A stretch of DNA of 64,000 bases from Comamonadaceae bacterium (GCA_947448735.1 CANFOS010000008.1:62001-126000); one strand, 5' to 3'. Positions 35,617 to 48,459 are shown, numbered from the stretch's first letter. Numbers and translations are program-made. Notes: a model not told the origin generated them from the sequence alone.

Positions 35617-36567
35617 ATGTCCAAACTGCCAGCCCCTCTCAATAACCTGCCACTGCCCATCATCGGCTCGCCGCTGTTCATCATCAGCAACCCCCAGCTG
35701 GTCATCGCCCAGTGCATTGCCGGTGTGGTCGGCTCCATGCCTGCGCTGAACGCCCGGCCTGCAGAGCAGCTGGAAGAATGGCTGATCGAGATCTCGGAGA
35801 CGCTGGCGGCCTACAACAAGGCCAACCCCGACAAGCCCGCCGCACCGTTTGCCATCAACCAGATCGTGCACAAGTCAAATGACCGGCTGGAACACGACAT
35901 GGCGATGTGCGTCAAGTACAAAGTGCCCATCATCATCACCAGCCTGGGGGCGCGTGAAGACATCAACGCTGCCGCCCACAGCTACGGCGGCGTGGTGCTG
36001 CACGACATCATCAACAACAAACACGCTCACAAAGCCATTGAAAAGGGTGCTGACGGTCTGATTGCCGTTGCCGCCGGAGCAGGCGGTCATGCGGGCGTCA
36101 AAAGCCCGTTTGCCCTGATTCAGGAGATCCGTCAATGGTTCGATGGCCCGATCGCGCTGTCGGGTGCCATTTCCACCGGCGGAGCCGTGCTCGCCGCTCA
36201 GGCTATGGGGGCCGACTTTGGCTACATTGGCTCCGCTTTTATTGCAACCACGGAAGCGCGCGCCTCTGACGCTTACAAACAAGCCATTGTGGACAGCAAC
36301 TCAGACGACATCATCTACAGCAACCTGTTCACAGGCGTGCACGGCAACTACCTGGCGCCGTCGATTCGCGCAGCGGGCATGGATCCCGACAATCTGCCCG
36401 TCAGCGACCCCAGCAAGATGAACTTCGGCGGCGACAAGTCCAAGGCATGGAAAGACATCTGGGGCTGTGGGCAAGGCATTGGCGCGATTGACAAGGTGCA
36501 GAGCACGGCCGACTTCGTGGCGCAACTGCGGCATGAATACGAGGCAGCCAAAGCGCGATTGATGTAG
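35617..36567 (+). CDS. nitronate monooxygenase (NPD/2-nitropropane dioxygenase family)
   Basis: A 316-residue FMN enzyme of the class I-like nitronate monooxygenase or enoyl-reductase TIM-barrel fold. Motifs: PIIGSPLFIISNPQLVIAQCIAGVVGSMPALN, FAINQIVHKSNDRLEHDMAMC, GADGLIAVAAGAGGHAGVKSPFALIQEIR (flavin phosphate region with GGHAG), and ISTGGAVLAAQAMGADFGYIGSAFIATTEA. Detoxification of propionate 3-nitronate or a related nitroalkane is typical, but some members have other roles. It stands alone. Confidence 0.9.
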   Translation: MSKLPAPLNNLPLPIIGSPLFIISNPQLVIAQCIAGVVGSMPALNARPAEQLEEWLIEISETLAAYNKANPDKPAAPFAINQIVHKSNDRLEHDMAMCVKYKVPIIITSLGAREDINAAAHSYGGVVLHDIINNKHAHKAIEKGADGLIAVAAGAGGHAGVKSPFALIQEIRQWFDGPIALSGAISTGGAVLAAQAMGADFGYIGSAFIATTEARASDAYKQAIVDSNSDDIIYSNLFTGVHGNYLAPSIRAAGMDPDNLPVSDPSKMNFGGDKSKAWKDIWGCGQGIGAIDKVQSTADFVAQLRHEYEAAKARLM

Positions 36568-36633
36568 TCTGGCTTGTGCACGAAGACTGTTCATGCAGTC
36601 GGCCCCGCCTGCAGCGAAATGAACAGGATACCC

Positions 36634-37134
36634 ATGCTGATGAATGTTTTAGACCATCCGCGCCGCGTTTTGGCGCTGGTATGTGCTGCTTGCATCGCGA
36701 TGTTGGCTTTTGGTTTGTACCTGCAACATGTGGTCGGGCTGGAGCCTTGCCCGATGTGCATCGTGCAGCGTTATGCGCTGGTGCTGGTGGGTATCGTTGC
36801 GGGCATCACAGCTCTTGCCACGCGCAAAAGCCTGCTTGTCATCGGCTTGGGTCTGATGACCGTGCTGTCTGGACTGGGCGCTTTTGTCGCAGCCCGACAA
36901 AGCTTTTTGCAGTGGTACCCGCCTGAAATTGCCAGCTGTGGACGCGACCTCTACGGCATGATCGAAACCTTTCCCCTCAAACGCGCCATTCCAATGATTT
37001 TCAAGGGCAGCGGCGATTGCACCAAAATCGACTGGACGTTTTTGGGCTTGTCGATTGCCAACTGGTCCTTTGTGTGTTTTGTGGTGATTGCCGCGCTGGC
37101 GATCGCACTGGTTGTCAGGCGATTGAAAAAGTAA
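36634..37134 (+). CDS. dsbB: disulfide bond formation protein B
   Basis: A 166-residue inner-membrane quinone reductase that reoxidises DsbA. Four membrane helices are visible. The first redox pair is CPMC in the first periplasmic loop (EPCPMCIVQRY). The second pair is the Cys in IASCGRDLYG and the one in GSGDCTKIDWTFLG. I chose the ATG at 36634 because AGGA lies 5 bases upstream. Candidates at 36619 and 36640 would also give plausible proteins. Confidence 0.92.
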   Translation: MLMNVLDHPRRVLALVCAACIAMLAFGLYLQHVVGLEPCPMCIVQRYALVLVGIVAGITALATRKSLLVIGLGLMTVLSGLGAFVAARQSFLQWYPPEIASCGRDLYGMIETFPLKRAIPMIFKGSGDCTKIDWTFLGLSIANWSFVCFVVIAALAIALVVRRLKK

Positions 37135-37262
37135 GTCACCGCCCGTTTTTGACCCGCGGCGGCTCGGGTAACATTGAAGCTTGCGATTTCTCAGGCCGCT
37201 TGCCTTGCAGGCAATAAAAGCTAAAAAAATCAACAGCTTACAAAATAAACACGGGTTGCCTT

Positions 37263-40200
37263 TTGCGTCTTAATTCCATCAAGCTTTCTGGTTTCAAGTC
37301 GTTCGCCGAGCCGACAAACTTTGTGCTGCCTGGTCAACTGGTGGGCGTGGTGGGGCCCAACGGTTGCGGTAAGTCCAACATCATGGACGCAGTGCGCTGG
37401 GTGCTGGGTGAAAGCAAGGCGTCCGAGTTGCGCGGCGAGTCGATGCAGGACGTTATTTTTAACGGCACGACCACCCGCAAGGCCGCCAGTCGCTCCAGCG
37501 TCGAGCTGGTCTTTGACAACGCCGACCACCGCGCCGGTGGCCAGTGGGGCCAATTTGTCGAAATTGCTGTCAAGCGGGTGCTGACCCGCGACGGCACATC
37601 CAGCTACTACATCAACAATCAGCCCGTGCGCCGTCGCGATGTGCAGGATGTATTTTTGGGCACCGGGCTCGGGCCAAGGGCTTACGCCATCATTGGCCAG
37701 GGCACGATCAGCCGCATCATCGAGTCCAAGCCTGAAGAGCTGCGGCTGTTTCTCGAAGAAGCTGCTGGTGTGTCCAAATACAAGGAACGCCGCCGCGAGA
37801 CAGCCAATCGCCTGTCTGACACGCGTGAAAACCTCACGCGGGTTGAGGACATCTTGCGTGAACTGAACGCCAACCTGGAGCGGCTTGAAAAGCAGGCCGA
37901 GGTGGCCAAACGCTACAACGCCTTGCAGGCCGACGGAACGCTCAAGCAGCAGCAACTGTGGTTCTTGAAGCGGCTCGATGCACAAGCCGATCAAGCCAAA
38001 ATCAAGGAAGGCGCTGAAAAAGCGGTCACTGAACTTGAAAGTCGCGTGGCTGACTTGCGGCATATTGAAGCCGATCTGGAGACCATTCGTCAGGCGCATT
38101 ACGCCGCTGGTGACCACGTCAACCAGGCGCAGGGCAAGCTGTATGAGGCCAGCAGTGAGGTGGGCCGGCTTGAGGCTGAAATCCGCTTTGTGGTTGACGG
38201 CCGTGCGCGAGCCGAGCAGCGCCTGGCGCAGCTCAAAGAGCAAACCGACCAATGGGCCACCCGCAAGGACGATGCGGCGGTTGAAGCTGAAAATCTGACA
38301 GCGCTGGTTATTGAGGGCGAAGAAAAAGCCGAACTTCTGGCCGCACAAAGCGAAGAGCAACAGGCCCAGTTGCCAGCACTTGAAGAAGCCCTGCGCAGCG
38401 CCCAGGCCAAAGCCAATGAGCAACGCACTGGCGTGGCTCAGGTGCAGCAGCACATTCAGGTGTTGGCCGCTGACCAGCGAAATATCAGCGAGCAGTCGCG
38501 TGCACTGAGCCTTCGGCTTGAAAAGCTGACCACTGACCGCAATGCCTTGAATGCGCCGGATGAAGCGCGTCTGGTCAACTTGAGCAGCCAGTTTGAGGCG
38601 GCGCAAGAATCGCAACTTGAAGCCGCAGCCCGCCTGCATGAACTGACAGATAGCGTGCCCCAGTTAGATGAAGATCGCCGTGCCAAACAAGCCGCGGTCA
38701 ACATTGAATCGGCCAAACGCGCTGATCTGTCGGCCAAGCTTGAGGCCCTGAAGGCGCTGCAAGAAAAAGTGAAAACCGATGGCAAGCTCAAACCCTGGTT
38801 GGCCAAACACGGGCTGGATGGCTTGCAAGGGCTGTGGAGTCGCATCCATATTGAGCAAGGCTGGGAAAATGCCTTGGAAGCCGCGTTGCGAGAGCGGCTG
38901 GGTGCCCTTGAAGTCAGCAGACTCGACATGGTGCGCGGCTTTGCCGGCACGCAAGGCCAGGACGCGCCACCCGCCAAGCTGTCGTTTTATTCACCTCCCG
39001 TTGGCGCTGCTCCTGCCAGATCGACCAGCCTCAGTCTGAAGCCTTTGGCAGAATTGCTGCGCTTGAACGATGCTGGCCAGTCGGCGCTGCTGGGCGATTG
39101 GCTGCATGGCTGCTATACGGCGGCCAGTCTGGACGACGCGCTGGCAGCGCGCGACAAGCTGCAGGCTGGGGAATCGATTTACATCAAGAGCGGTCACGCA
39201 GTTACCCTGCATAGCGTCAGTTTTTACGCCCAGGACTCGGAGCAAGCCGGTCTGCTGGGTCGCGCACAGGAGATCGAAAACCTTGACAAACAGCTCAAGG
39301 CGCAGGTTTTCATCAACGACGAGGCACGCAGTGCCTCGATACGGGCTGAATCTGTATACCAAGACGCCGCCCAGCGCCTGGCCACGGCTCGCCGTGAAGC
39401 CGCGGAAGGCCAAAGCCGCGCTCATGAGTTGCAGGTCGAACTGCTGCGCTTGAGCCAATTGGCTGAACAAACCCGTGCCCGCAGCGAACAGATTCAGCTC
39501 GACATGAGCGAGATTGAGGCCCAGCTGGGTGAGCTTGAAGAACGCAAGGTCGCGGCTGAAGGCCGCTTTGAAGAGCTCGACATGCAACTGGCTGACAGTC
39601 AGGAGCGGCATGCGCAGTTGGATGACCGGGTGATTGAGGTCGAACGCAAGCTCAATGAGTCACGCGAACAGCAGCGCGCGCTGGAGCGACAAAACCAGGA
39701 AGCCGCGTTTGCGCTTCGAGCCTTGGCGGCACGGCGCGAAGAGCTGACACGGTCCATCCACATCGCGGCGCAGCAGGCAGACACCATCGCGCAGGAAATG
39801 GCGCGCGCGCAAGAAGAGCTTTCGCGCCTGACAGACGCCGCTGCACAAGCCGGATTACAGGCCGCACTGAGCGTGAAACTCGAGCGCGAGGCTGACCTGG
39901 GTGCCAAGCGCAGCCAGTACGACGACCTGACGACCAAACTGCGCGCCAGCGACGAGCGCCGCTTGGCGCTGGAGCGAGATCTAGACCCGATGCGTCAGCG
40001 CATCACCGAGTTTCAATTGAAAGAGCAGGCTGCGCGGCTGGGCTTTGAACAATACGAGCAGTTGCTGAGCGACGCCCAGGCCGATCTGGCTGCACTGGCG
40101 ACGTCTATAGAGCAGGGCAATGTGCGCATCGCAGGCCTGCAAGGCGAGATTGACCGCATCAACCGCGAGATTGCATCGCTCGGCGCAGTCAACCTGGCAG

Positions 40201-40796
40201 CGCTGGACGAGTTGGCCACCGCGAGCGAACGCAAACAGTTTCTGGACGCGCAATCGGCTGACTTGAACGAGGCCATGACGACGCTTGAAGACGCGATCAA
40301 GAAAATTGATGCCGAAACCCGCGACTTGCTGGGCAGCACCTTTGACAAGGTCAACGAGCAGTTTGGACGGATGTTCCCAGAGCTGTTTGGCGGCGGCAAC
40401 GCACAGTTGAAAATGACTGGCGAAGAAATACTCGACTCCGGTGTGCAGGTGATTGCCCAGCCACCCGGCAAGAAAAACCAGAGCATTGCCCTGCTGTCCG
40501 GCGGCGAAAAAGCATTGACCGCGATCGCTCTCGTTTTTGCTATTTTTCAGTTGAACCCGGCGCCGTTTTGCCTGCTGGACGAGGTCGATGCGCCGCTGGA
40601 CGACGCCAATACCGAGCGCTATGCCAAATTGGTCAAATCAATGAGCAAGGAAACCCAGTTTCTGTTCATCAGCCACAACAAGATTGCCATGGAAATGGCA
40701 GAGCAACTGATTGGCGTGACCATGCAGGAGCAGGGCGTGTCACGCATTGTGGCGGTCGATATGGAAGCCGCGCTTGGCTTTGCCGAAGCGCTATGA
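37263..40796 (+). CDS. smc: chromosome partition protein SMC
   Basis: A 1177-residue condensin ATPase that organises and segregates the chromosome. The N-terminal head has Walker A GPNGCGKSN (near residue 33) after LRLNSIKLSGFKSF. Long coiled coils flank a hinge at about 500-640 (GLDGLQGLWSRIHIEQGWENALEAAL onward). The C-terminal head has the signature LSGGEKALTAIAL and Walker B PFCLLDEVDAPLDDANTERY. It starts with TTG. The next genes are zipA (14 bases later) and ligA, a conserved betaproteobacterial cluster. Confidence 0.97.
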   Translation: MRLNSIKLSGFKSFAEPTNFVLPGQLVGVVGPNGCGKSNIMDAVRWVLGESKASELRGESMQDVIFNGTTTRKAASRSSVELVFDNADHRAGGQWGQFVEIAVKRVLTRDGTSSYYINNQPVRRRDVQDVFLGTGLGPRAYAIIGQGTISRIIESKPEELRLFLEEAAGVSKYKERRRETANRLSDTRENLTRVEDILRELNANLERLEKQAEVAKRYNALQADGTLKQQQLWFLKRLDAQADQAKIKEGAEKAVTELESRVADLRHIEADLETIRQAHYAAGDHVNQAQGKLYEASSEVGRLEAEIRFVVDGRARAEQRLAQLKEQTDQWATRKDDAAVEAENLTALVIEGEEKAELLAAQSEEQQAQLPALEEALRSAQAKANEQRTGVAQVQQHIQVLAADQRNISEQSRALSLRLEKLTTDRNALNAPDEARLVNLSSQFEAAQESQLEAAARLHELTDSVPQLDEDRRAKQAAVNIESAKRADLSAKLEALKALQEKVKTDGKLKPWLAKHGLDGLQGLWSRIHIEQGWENALEAALRERLGALEVSRLDMVRGFAGTQGQDAPPAKLSFYSPPVGAAPARSTSLSLKPLAELLRLNDAGQSALLGDWLHGCYTAASLDDALAARDKLQAGESIYIKSGHAVTLHSVSFYAQDSEQAGLLGRAQEIENLDKQLKAQVFINDEARSASIRAESVYQDAAQRLATARREAAEGQSRAHELQVELLRLSQLAEQTRARSEQIQLDMSEIEAQLGELEERKVAAEGRFEELDMQLADSQERHAQLDDRVIEVERKLNESREQQRALERQNQEAAFALRALAARREELTRSIHIAAQQADTIAQEMARAQEELSRLTDAAAQAGLQAALSVKLEREADLGAKRSQYDDLTTKLRASDERRLALERDLDPMRQRITEFQLKEQAARLGFEQYEQLLSDAQADLAALATSIEQGNVRIAGLQGEIDRINREIASLGAVNLAALDELATASERKQFLDAQSADLNEAMTTLEDAIKKIDAETRDLLGSTFDKVNEQFGRMFPELFGGGNAQLKMTGEEILDSGVQVIAQPPGKKNQSIALLSGGEKALTAIALVFAIFQLNPAPFCLLDEVDAPLDDANTERYAKLVKSMSKETQFLFISHNKIAMEMAEQLIGVTMQEQGVSRIVAVDMEAALGFAEAL

Positions 40797-40809
40797 AAAC
40801 GACAAGGCG

Positions 40810-43991
<3,182 letters not shown>

Positions 43992-44089
43992 TGGCTTAAC
44001 GGTTTACATGCCGTTACCTTGCTTTGCAGACGGTAAGTCAGGCGGCAAATGCTGTCGAGCGTTAAGGGTTCTGGACCACTGGAGCTCTC

Positions 44090-44347
44090 ATGACAACTTC
44101 TTCGACGACGCGCCTGACGGTAAGGGCTGGTTTGCCTGGACTGCTGATGGCAACCACCTTGGCAACACTGCTTTCAGGCTGCGTGGTGGCACCGATAGGG
44201 CCACGTCCCCTTGTGGTTTATCGGGCGCCACCTCCTGTGTATGTCGAACCCGTACCCGTGATTGTGGTTCCCGCTCCACCGCGCTATGACGGCTATTACA
44301 GTTATCCGGCTTCCCCGGGTTATAGAGGCTACCGGCACTGGCGATAA
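44090..44347 (+). CDS. small Pro/Tyr-rich lipoprotein of unknown function
   Basis: An 85-residue protein. A signal segment ends in lipobox LLSGC (C31), giving a short lipidated protein. The mature part is rich in Pro, Val and Tyr (YRAPPPVYVEPVPVIVVPAP and a Tyr/Arg/Gly C terminus) and is probably unstructured. Small lipoproteins with such compositions are common in Comamonadaceae and have no assigned role. It lies between ligA and def. Base use and the intact signal support a real gene. Confidence 0.65.
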   Translation: MTTSSTTRLTVRAGLPGLLMATTLATLLSGCVVAPIGPRPLVVYRAPPPVYVEPVPVIVVPAPPRYDGYYSYPASPGYRGYRHWR

Positions 44348-44428
44348 AGCTGAGGCCAGGATGCCAGTGACTGGGCCCCCCAGCAAGGCCATGCTGCACA
44401 AATAGCTGTGCGCCTCGATAATCCAGGG

Positions 44429-44968
44429 ATGACCATTCACACCATTCTGAAAATGGGCGACCCACGACTGTTGCGAGTTGCCCAACCCATCACCCAATTC
44501 GATACTGACGAGCTACATCTGCTCATTGGCGACATGTTTGAGACCATGCGCTCGGTCAACGGGGCCGGGCTGGCTGCCCCGCAGATTGGGATTGATCTGC
44601 AACTTGTGATTTTTGGCACCGACGCGCCGAACCCGCGCTACCCGGATGCGCCGCTGGTACCTCGTACCGTGCTGCTCAACCCGGTGATCACGCCGCTCAG
44701 CACTCTGGAAGAAGACGGCTGGGAAGGATGCCTGTCAGTGCCGGGCTTGCGCGGGGTGGTGCCGCGTTTTTCGCAGGTCAGGTATACCGGGCTCGATCAA
44801 TACGGCGATGCGATTGACCGCACGGTGGACGGCTTTCATGCGCGAGTGGTGCAGCATGAATGTGACCATCTGATCGGCAAGTTGTATCCGATGCGGATCC
44901 GCGACTTCACCCAGTTTGGGTTTACCGAGATTCTGTTCCCGGGGCTTGACGCCAGCCAGGACGACTGA
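44429..44968 (+). CDS. def: peptide deformylase
   Basis: A 179-residue metalloenzyme that removes the N-formyl group from nascent proteins. All three motifs are visible: [18 protein letters not shown] (Cys metal ligand) and QHECDHL (two His ligands and the catalytic Glu). I chose the ATG at 44429 ([12 protein letters not shown]), as homologues begin with this pattern. A GTG at 44408 would add seven residues. It ends 2 bases from the convergent racemase-fold gene. Confidence 0.96.
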   Translation: MTIHTILKMGDPRLLRVAQPITQFDTDELHLLIGDMFETMRSVNGAGLAAPQIGIDLQLVIFGTDAPNPRYPDAPLVPRTVLLNPVITPLSTLEEDGWEGCLSVPGLRGVVPRFSQVRYTGLDQYGDAIDRTVDGFHARVVQHECDHLIGKLYPMRIRDFTQFGFTEILFPGLDASQDD

Positions 44969-44970
44969 AA

Positions 44971-45711
44971 TCAGTGATGTGACAACAGGGAACCGAAGCC
45001 TTGAATCTTGTCGTGGATGCCCACCGCTCGCAGTGCATGCCAGTACGTCGCGGTGTTGATCGCGATCACCGGTTTGCCCAAAAACAATTCAGCTGCCGCT
45101 GCAAAGCGCACCATCGACAAGTTGGTGCCCACCTGAACAATCGCGTCAATGTCGTCGCCGTCCAGCTGCTTTAAGGCGTCCCGGCACATGGCGTCTGTGG
45201 TGTGAGCAATTTGTACCGGGCTGGGGCGTTGCAGGCACAGGTCGCGCACCACGGTAAAGCCGCAGTCTTCGTAAAAACGGCGCACCTGCGCATTGGCTAC
45301 CGGAAAGTAGGGCGAGAAAAACGCGATGCGCTTGGCCTTGTGCACATTCAGCGCGGCCTCGGTGGCAAAGGAGCCGCACGACACCTCTACTTCAGCGCGT
45401 TCACGCATGATATTGAGGTAACGCAGCGCACCCTCACGCCCGTCCCAGAACGTTGCCGCCGACATGCCCATCACCAGGTATTGCATCTCGCAGCTTTTCA
45501 GAACGTCTGCCGCGTCTAGCGTGTTGCTTTGAATGTTCTTGACCAGCCGCAGGAAGTCTTCATCTGTGTTGACCGGGTCGTTGGGAATGATGATGCGGCT
45601 GTAATGATTGGTCACGCCAACCGGGCGCATGTCGTCAAAATCAGGTTGGACGATGGTGTTGGTCGAAGGGCCGAGTGCCCCAAACTTCATTCTGTAACCG
45701 AGGTGGTCCAT
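44971..45711 (-). CDS. Asp/Glu-racemase-fold protein (maleate isomerase/AMDase-like)
   Basis: A 246-residue member of the superfamily that includes maleate cis-trans isomerase and arylmalonate decarboxylase. The fold is suggested by MGMSAATFWDGREGALRYL, KAKRIAFFSPYFPVANAQVRRFYEDCGF, and DDIDAIVQVGTNLSMVRFAAAAELFLGKPVIAINTATYWHALRAVG. Where the catalytic Cys residues sit in maleate isomerases I see non-Cys residues (MSAAT and VQVGTNL), so its reaction may differ. It is the last gene of the operon, 2 bases after the amidase gene. Confidence 0.75.
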   Translation of the reverse strand: MDHLGYRMKFGALGPSTNTIVQPDFDDMRPVGVTNHYSRIIIPNDPVNTDEDFLRLVKNIQSNTLDAADVLKSCEMQYLVMGMSAATFWDGREGALRYLNIMRERAEVEVSCGSFATEAALNVHKAKRIAFFSPYFPVANAQVRRFYEDCGFTVVRDLCLQRPSPVQIAHTTDAMCRDALKQLDGDDIDAIVQVGTNLSMVRFAAAAELFLGKPVIAINTATYWHALRAVGIHDKIQGFGSLLSHH

Positions 45712-45713
45712 CT

Positions 45714-46349
45714 TCAGGCTTTCATCAATGCGCTAAGAAAAACATCACGTGTCATGACATCGGCGTACTTTTGCCGCATGTCAAACAGGTTGGCATGGTG
45801 CGGGCCCAGGGCGCGGTCGCCCACACAGTCTTCAATCACGATGGTCGAGAAGTTGAACTGCATGGCATCGACCACCGTGGCGCGTATGCAGCCGCTGGTG
45901 GTGCAGCCGACAATGACCGCTGTATCTACACCGCGCAAGTGCAGCCACTCTGACAAACCGGTCGAAAAGAAGGCAGAGGCCGATGTCTTGCGCACGATCA
46001 GCTCGCCCTGGACAGGTGCAAGCTCCGGCACGGTTTGCGAACCATGCGCATGCTCGGTCAATTGCAGCAGCGGCGGTACTTTGATGCAAAACACGTTTTT
46101 ATTGGCATCATCGTCTGCAAACACAACCCGAGTGTGAACCACAGGCAAGCCAGCCTTCCTGAAGGCGGCCAGCAAAGGAATCGTGGTTTGAACAGCGGCT
46201 GCAATGTGCGGCCCGCCAAACTGTTCGGCATCGACGAAACCGTTCACAAAATCCACCAGAATCAGGGCGCATCGTTTGCCGATGCCTGATAAATTGCCAA
46301 AATTTTGTTTTCGATAAACGTCGTTCTCGTCGTTCTCGTCCACCATCAT
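45714..46349 (-). CDS. isochorismatase-fold cysteine hydrolase (amidase)
   Basis: A 211-residue hydrolase of the N-carbamoylsarcosine amidase/maleamate amidohydrolase group. The triad is visible: Asp in CALILVDFVNGFVDAE, Lys in IVRKTSASAFF, and Cys in VIVGCTTSGCIRATVVDAM. Such enzymes release ammonia from amides such as maleamate, carbamoylsarcosine or ureidoacrylate. The start overlaps the lyase gene end by 4 bases (ATGA), and the stop is 2 bases before the next gene, so it is coupled in the operon. Confidence 0.85.
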   Translation of the reverse strand: MMVDENDENDVYRKQNFGNLSGIGKRCALILVDFVNGFVDAEQFGGPHIAAAVQTTIPLLAAFRKAGLPVVHTRVVFADDDANKNVFCIKVPPLLQLTEHAHGSQTVPELAPVQGELIVRKTSASAFFSTGLSEWLHLRGVDTAVIVGCTTSGCIRATVVDAMQFNFSTIVIEDCVGDRALGPHHANLFDMRQKYADVMTRDVFLSALMKA

Positions 46350-47257
46350 TTCTCCTTGGAAACAGCGGGCGTATGGGCTGCGTCAAACTCTGCCACCCAG
46401 TCAAACCCCATGAGTTGCGAGAAGTCCTGAAAGTTATGCAGGGGTACCGCCACCTGCTTGCTGGAACCTGTGCTTTTGATGCTGCTGTAGACGCTTTGCA
46501 GGGCAGCGCCAGCAGCCAAAAAGCCGGTGGCCGGGAAGATGGCCAGACCATAGCCGATGCGCTTGAGTTCTTCGTGACTCAGCACAGGGGTACGCCCACC
46601 TTCAACCATGTTGGCCACCAGCGGCAGGTCAAACGTTCGGCCAATCTTTTCCATTTCTTCAACCGACTCCGGACTTTCAATGAACAGCATGTCTGCGCCA
46701 GCCCGGGCGTAGCTTTCAGCGCGGCGCAGCGCCTCGTCCAGGCCAAGCACGGTACGCGCATCGGTGCGGGCAATGATCATGAAGTTCTTGTCGTTGCGAG
46801 TCTCAACTGCCACCCGTATTTTGTCCACCATGTCTTGCTGGGGTACCACACGGCGGCCCAGCATGTGGCCGCATTTTTTCGGGAATTCCTGGTCTTCAAG
46901 CTGGATGGCGCTTGCGCCTGCCGACTCGTAGCCGCGCACCGTGTGCATGACATTGAGCAGTCCGCCGTAACCCGTGTCGCCATCGCAGATCAGTGGTGTG
47001 TCGGTGATGCTGGCGTACTGCGCCACGCGGCTCACCATGTCGGTGTAGCTGGCCACACCTGCATCGGGCAGGCCCATATAAGAGGCCACCGTGCCATAGC
47101 CCGTCATGTAAAGCGCTTCAAAGCCCATGCGGTCTGCGATTTTGGCCGAGATCATTTCATAGACGCCAGGCGCAACCACCAGGTGGCCTTTGCTAAATCT
47201 GGCTTTCAGTTCTGCGCGGCGATCAGCCGCTGTTTTGGTGTGAATGCCTTGTTTCAT
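46346..47257 (-). CDS. isocitrate lyase/PEP mutase-family lyase
   Basis: A 303-residue TIM-barrel enzyme. Motifs: APGVYEMISAKIADRMGFEALYMTGYGTVASYMG, the metal Asp in LICDGDTGYGG, GASAIQLEDQEFPKKCGHMLGRRVVP, where KKCGH is the flexible catalytic-Cys loop typical of the lyases rather than mutases, and FMIIARTDAR. Relatives cleave 2-methylisocitrate, dimethylmalate or oxaloacetate. Substrate cannot be set from sequence. It follows the monooxygenase by 8 bases. Confidence 0.87.
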   Translation of the reverse strand: MKQGIHTKTAADRRAELKARFSKGHLVVAPGVYEMISAKIADRMGFEALYMTGYGTVASYMGLPDAGVASYTDMVSRVAQYASITDTPLICDGDTGYGGLLNVMHTVRGYESAGASAIQLEDQEFPKKCGHMLGRRVVPQQDMVDKIRVAVETRNDKNFMIIARTDARTVLGLDEALRRAESYARAGADMLFIESPESVEEMEKIGRTFDLPLVANMVEGGRTPVLSHEELKRIGYGLAIFPATGFLAAGAALQSVYSSIKSTGSSKQVAVPLHNFQDFSQLMGFDWVAEFDAAHTPAVSKEK

Positions 47258-47265
47258 GATTAACC

Positions 47266-48459
47266 TTATTCAATAGCCTCTGCGCGTTCCAGCGCGTCCA
47301 TCATCGATGTTTTGCGCAGATAGTTTCTGGCCGCATCCGGGTTGGCGGCAGTGGCGCGTAATTCATCATGCGTTTTGCGCCGTGCCTCTGGGTTGCGTTC
47401 TTCCATGTTCTTTTTGTTGCGCGCGGTGTTGGCGTTGATGTATTCGATTGCCACCGAGCGCCGCTGTCGCTCGTAACGGTCCAGCAGCGCTTCATCAGCA
47501 CCGCTGACAAGAATATCGACCAGTTTGTCGGCCAGGCTGAAGGCATCATGCACGCCACCGTTCATGCCCATACCACCCAACGGGTTGTTGATATGGGCTG
47601 CATCGCCGGCCAGCAAAACGCGGCCTCGCCGGAACTGTTTGGCAACCCGCTGGTGCACTTTGTACAGCGTACGGTGCACGGTTTGGTAAGGCTTGTCCTG
47701 CGGCAGCAAATTCTGCAAGCGTGCTTGTATCGACTCATCTGTCATGACCGCCTCGTCAGACTCCTCAGGATGCGTCGGAAAAAGCACGCGCCACAGTGTG
47801 GGCACGCGCAGCAGCACACACCACTCCTGCGGGTCAGACACGTAATTCACGTAAGACAGTTTTGGAAGGTGGTCGGCAAACTCAAACGCGGTCGATACCA
47901 CCAAAAAGCGCTCGGGGTAGGTAAAGCCTTCAAATTCGATACCCTGCGACTGGCGCACGGAACTCCACGCACCGTCAGCACCGATCAGGTAATCGCCCTT
48001 GAAGGTCTGGACATCGCCCCTCACGTCAACCTTGACGTCAACACCGTTTGCGTTTTGTTCAACCGATTGCAGCTCGGCGCCGAGCAGCACTTTGGCATGC
48101 GGGATTTTTGCCAGTCGATCCAGCAGCAGTTTGTTGAGCTTCCACTGCTCGCATTGCAGTCGGTAAGGGTGCTGTGTCAAACCTGCCAGCAGTGACATGT
48201 CGAATTGAGCCACCAAACCCTCCTGGCGGTCGCGTTGCTGGGTGTAACGTGCTACCAGACCTTGAGGCAGCAGTTCGTCAGAAATGCCAAAACGAGCCAG
48301 CATGTCCAGAGTGGGCGGGTGAAAGGTTGATGCGCGCAGGTCTTCCGGTGCGCTTAGGGCGCGCTCAAAGACGGTAACCTGCACGCCGGCAGTGGCCAAG
48401 ACCAATGCACTGACCAGACCGACAGGCCCTGCGCCCGCGATTAAAACGTGATGGTTCAT
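47266..48459 (-). CDS. FAD-dependent aromatic-type monooxygenase
   Basis: A 397-residue group A flavin monooxygenase. It shows the Rossmann GxGxxG (HVLIAGAGPVGLVSALVLATAG), the DG motif (DYLIGADGAWSSVRQSQG) and the GD motif (RVLLAGDAAHINNPLGGMGMNGGVHDAF). This family usually hydroxylates aromatic or heteroaromatic rings with NAD(P)H. As the first gene of the four-gene operon it probably starts the pathway. The divergent Bug receptor starts 71 bases away. Confidence 0.88.
   Translation of the reverse strand: MNHHVLIAGAGPVGLVSALVLATAGVQVTVFERALSAPEDLRASTFHPPTLDMLARFGISDELLPQGLVARYTQQRDRQEGLVAQFDMSLLAGLTQHPYRLQCEQWKLNKLLLDRLAKIPHAKVLLGAELQSVEQNANGVDVKVDVRGDVQTFKGDYLIGADGAWSSVRQSQGIEFEGFTYPERFLVVSTAFEFADHLPKLSYVNYVSDPQEWCVLLRVPTLWRVLFPTHPEESDEAVMTDESIQARLQNLLPQDKPYQTVHRTLYKVHQRVAKQFRRGRVLLAGDAAHINNPLGGMGMNGGVHDAFSLADKLVDILVSGADEALLDRYERQRRSVAIEYINANTARNKKNMEERNPEARRKTHDELRATAANPDAARNYLRKTSMMDALERAEAIE

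Noticed and set aside
37263-37265. TTG start of smc as a possible mis-call
   Set aside because: No in-frame ATG or GTG fits better. The residues right after TTG (RLNSIKLSGFKSF) are the conserved SMC start.
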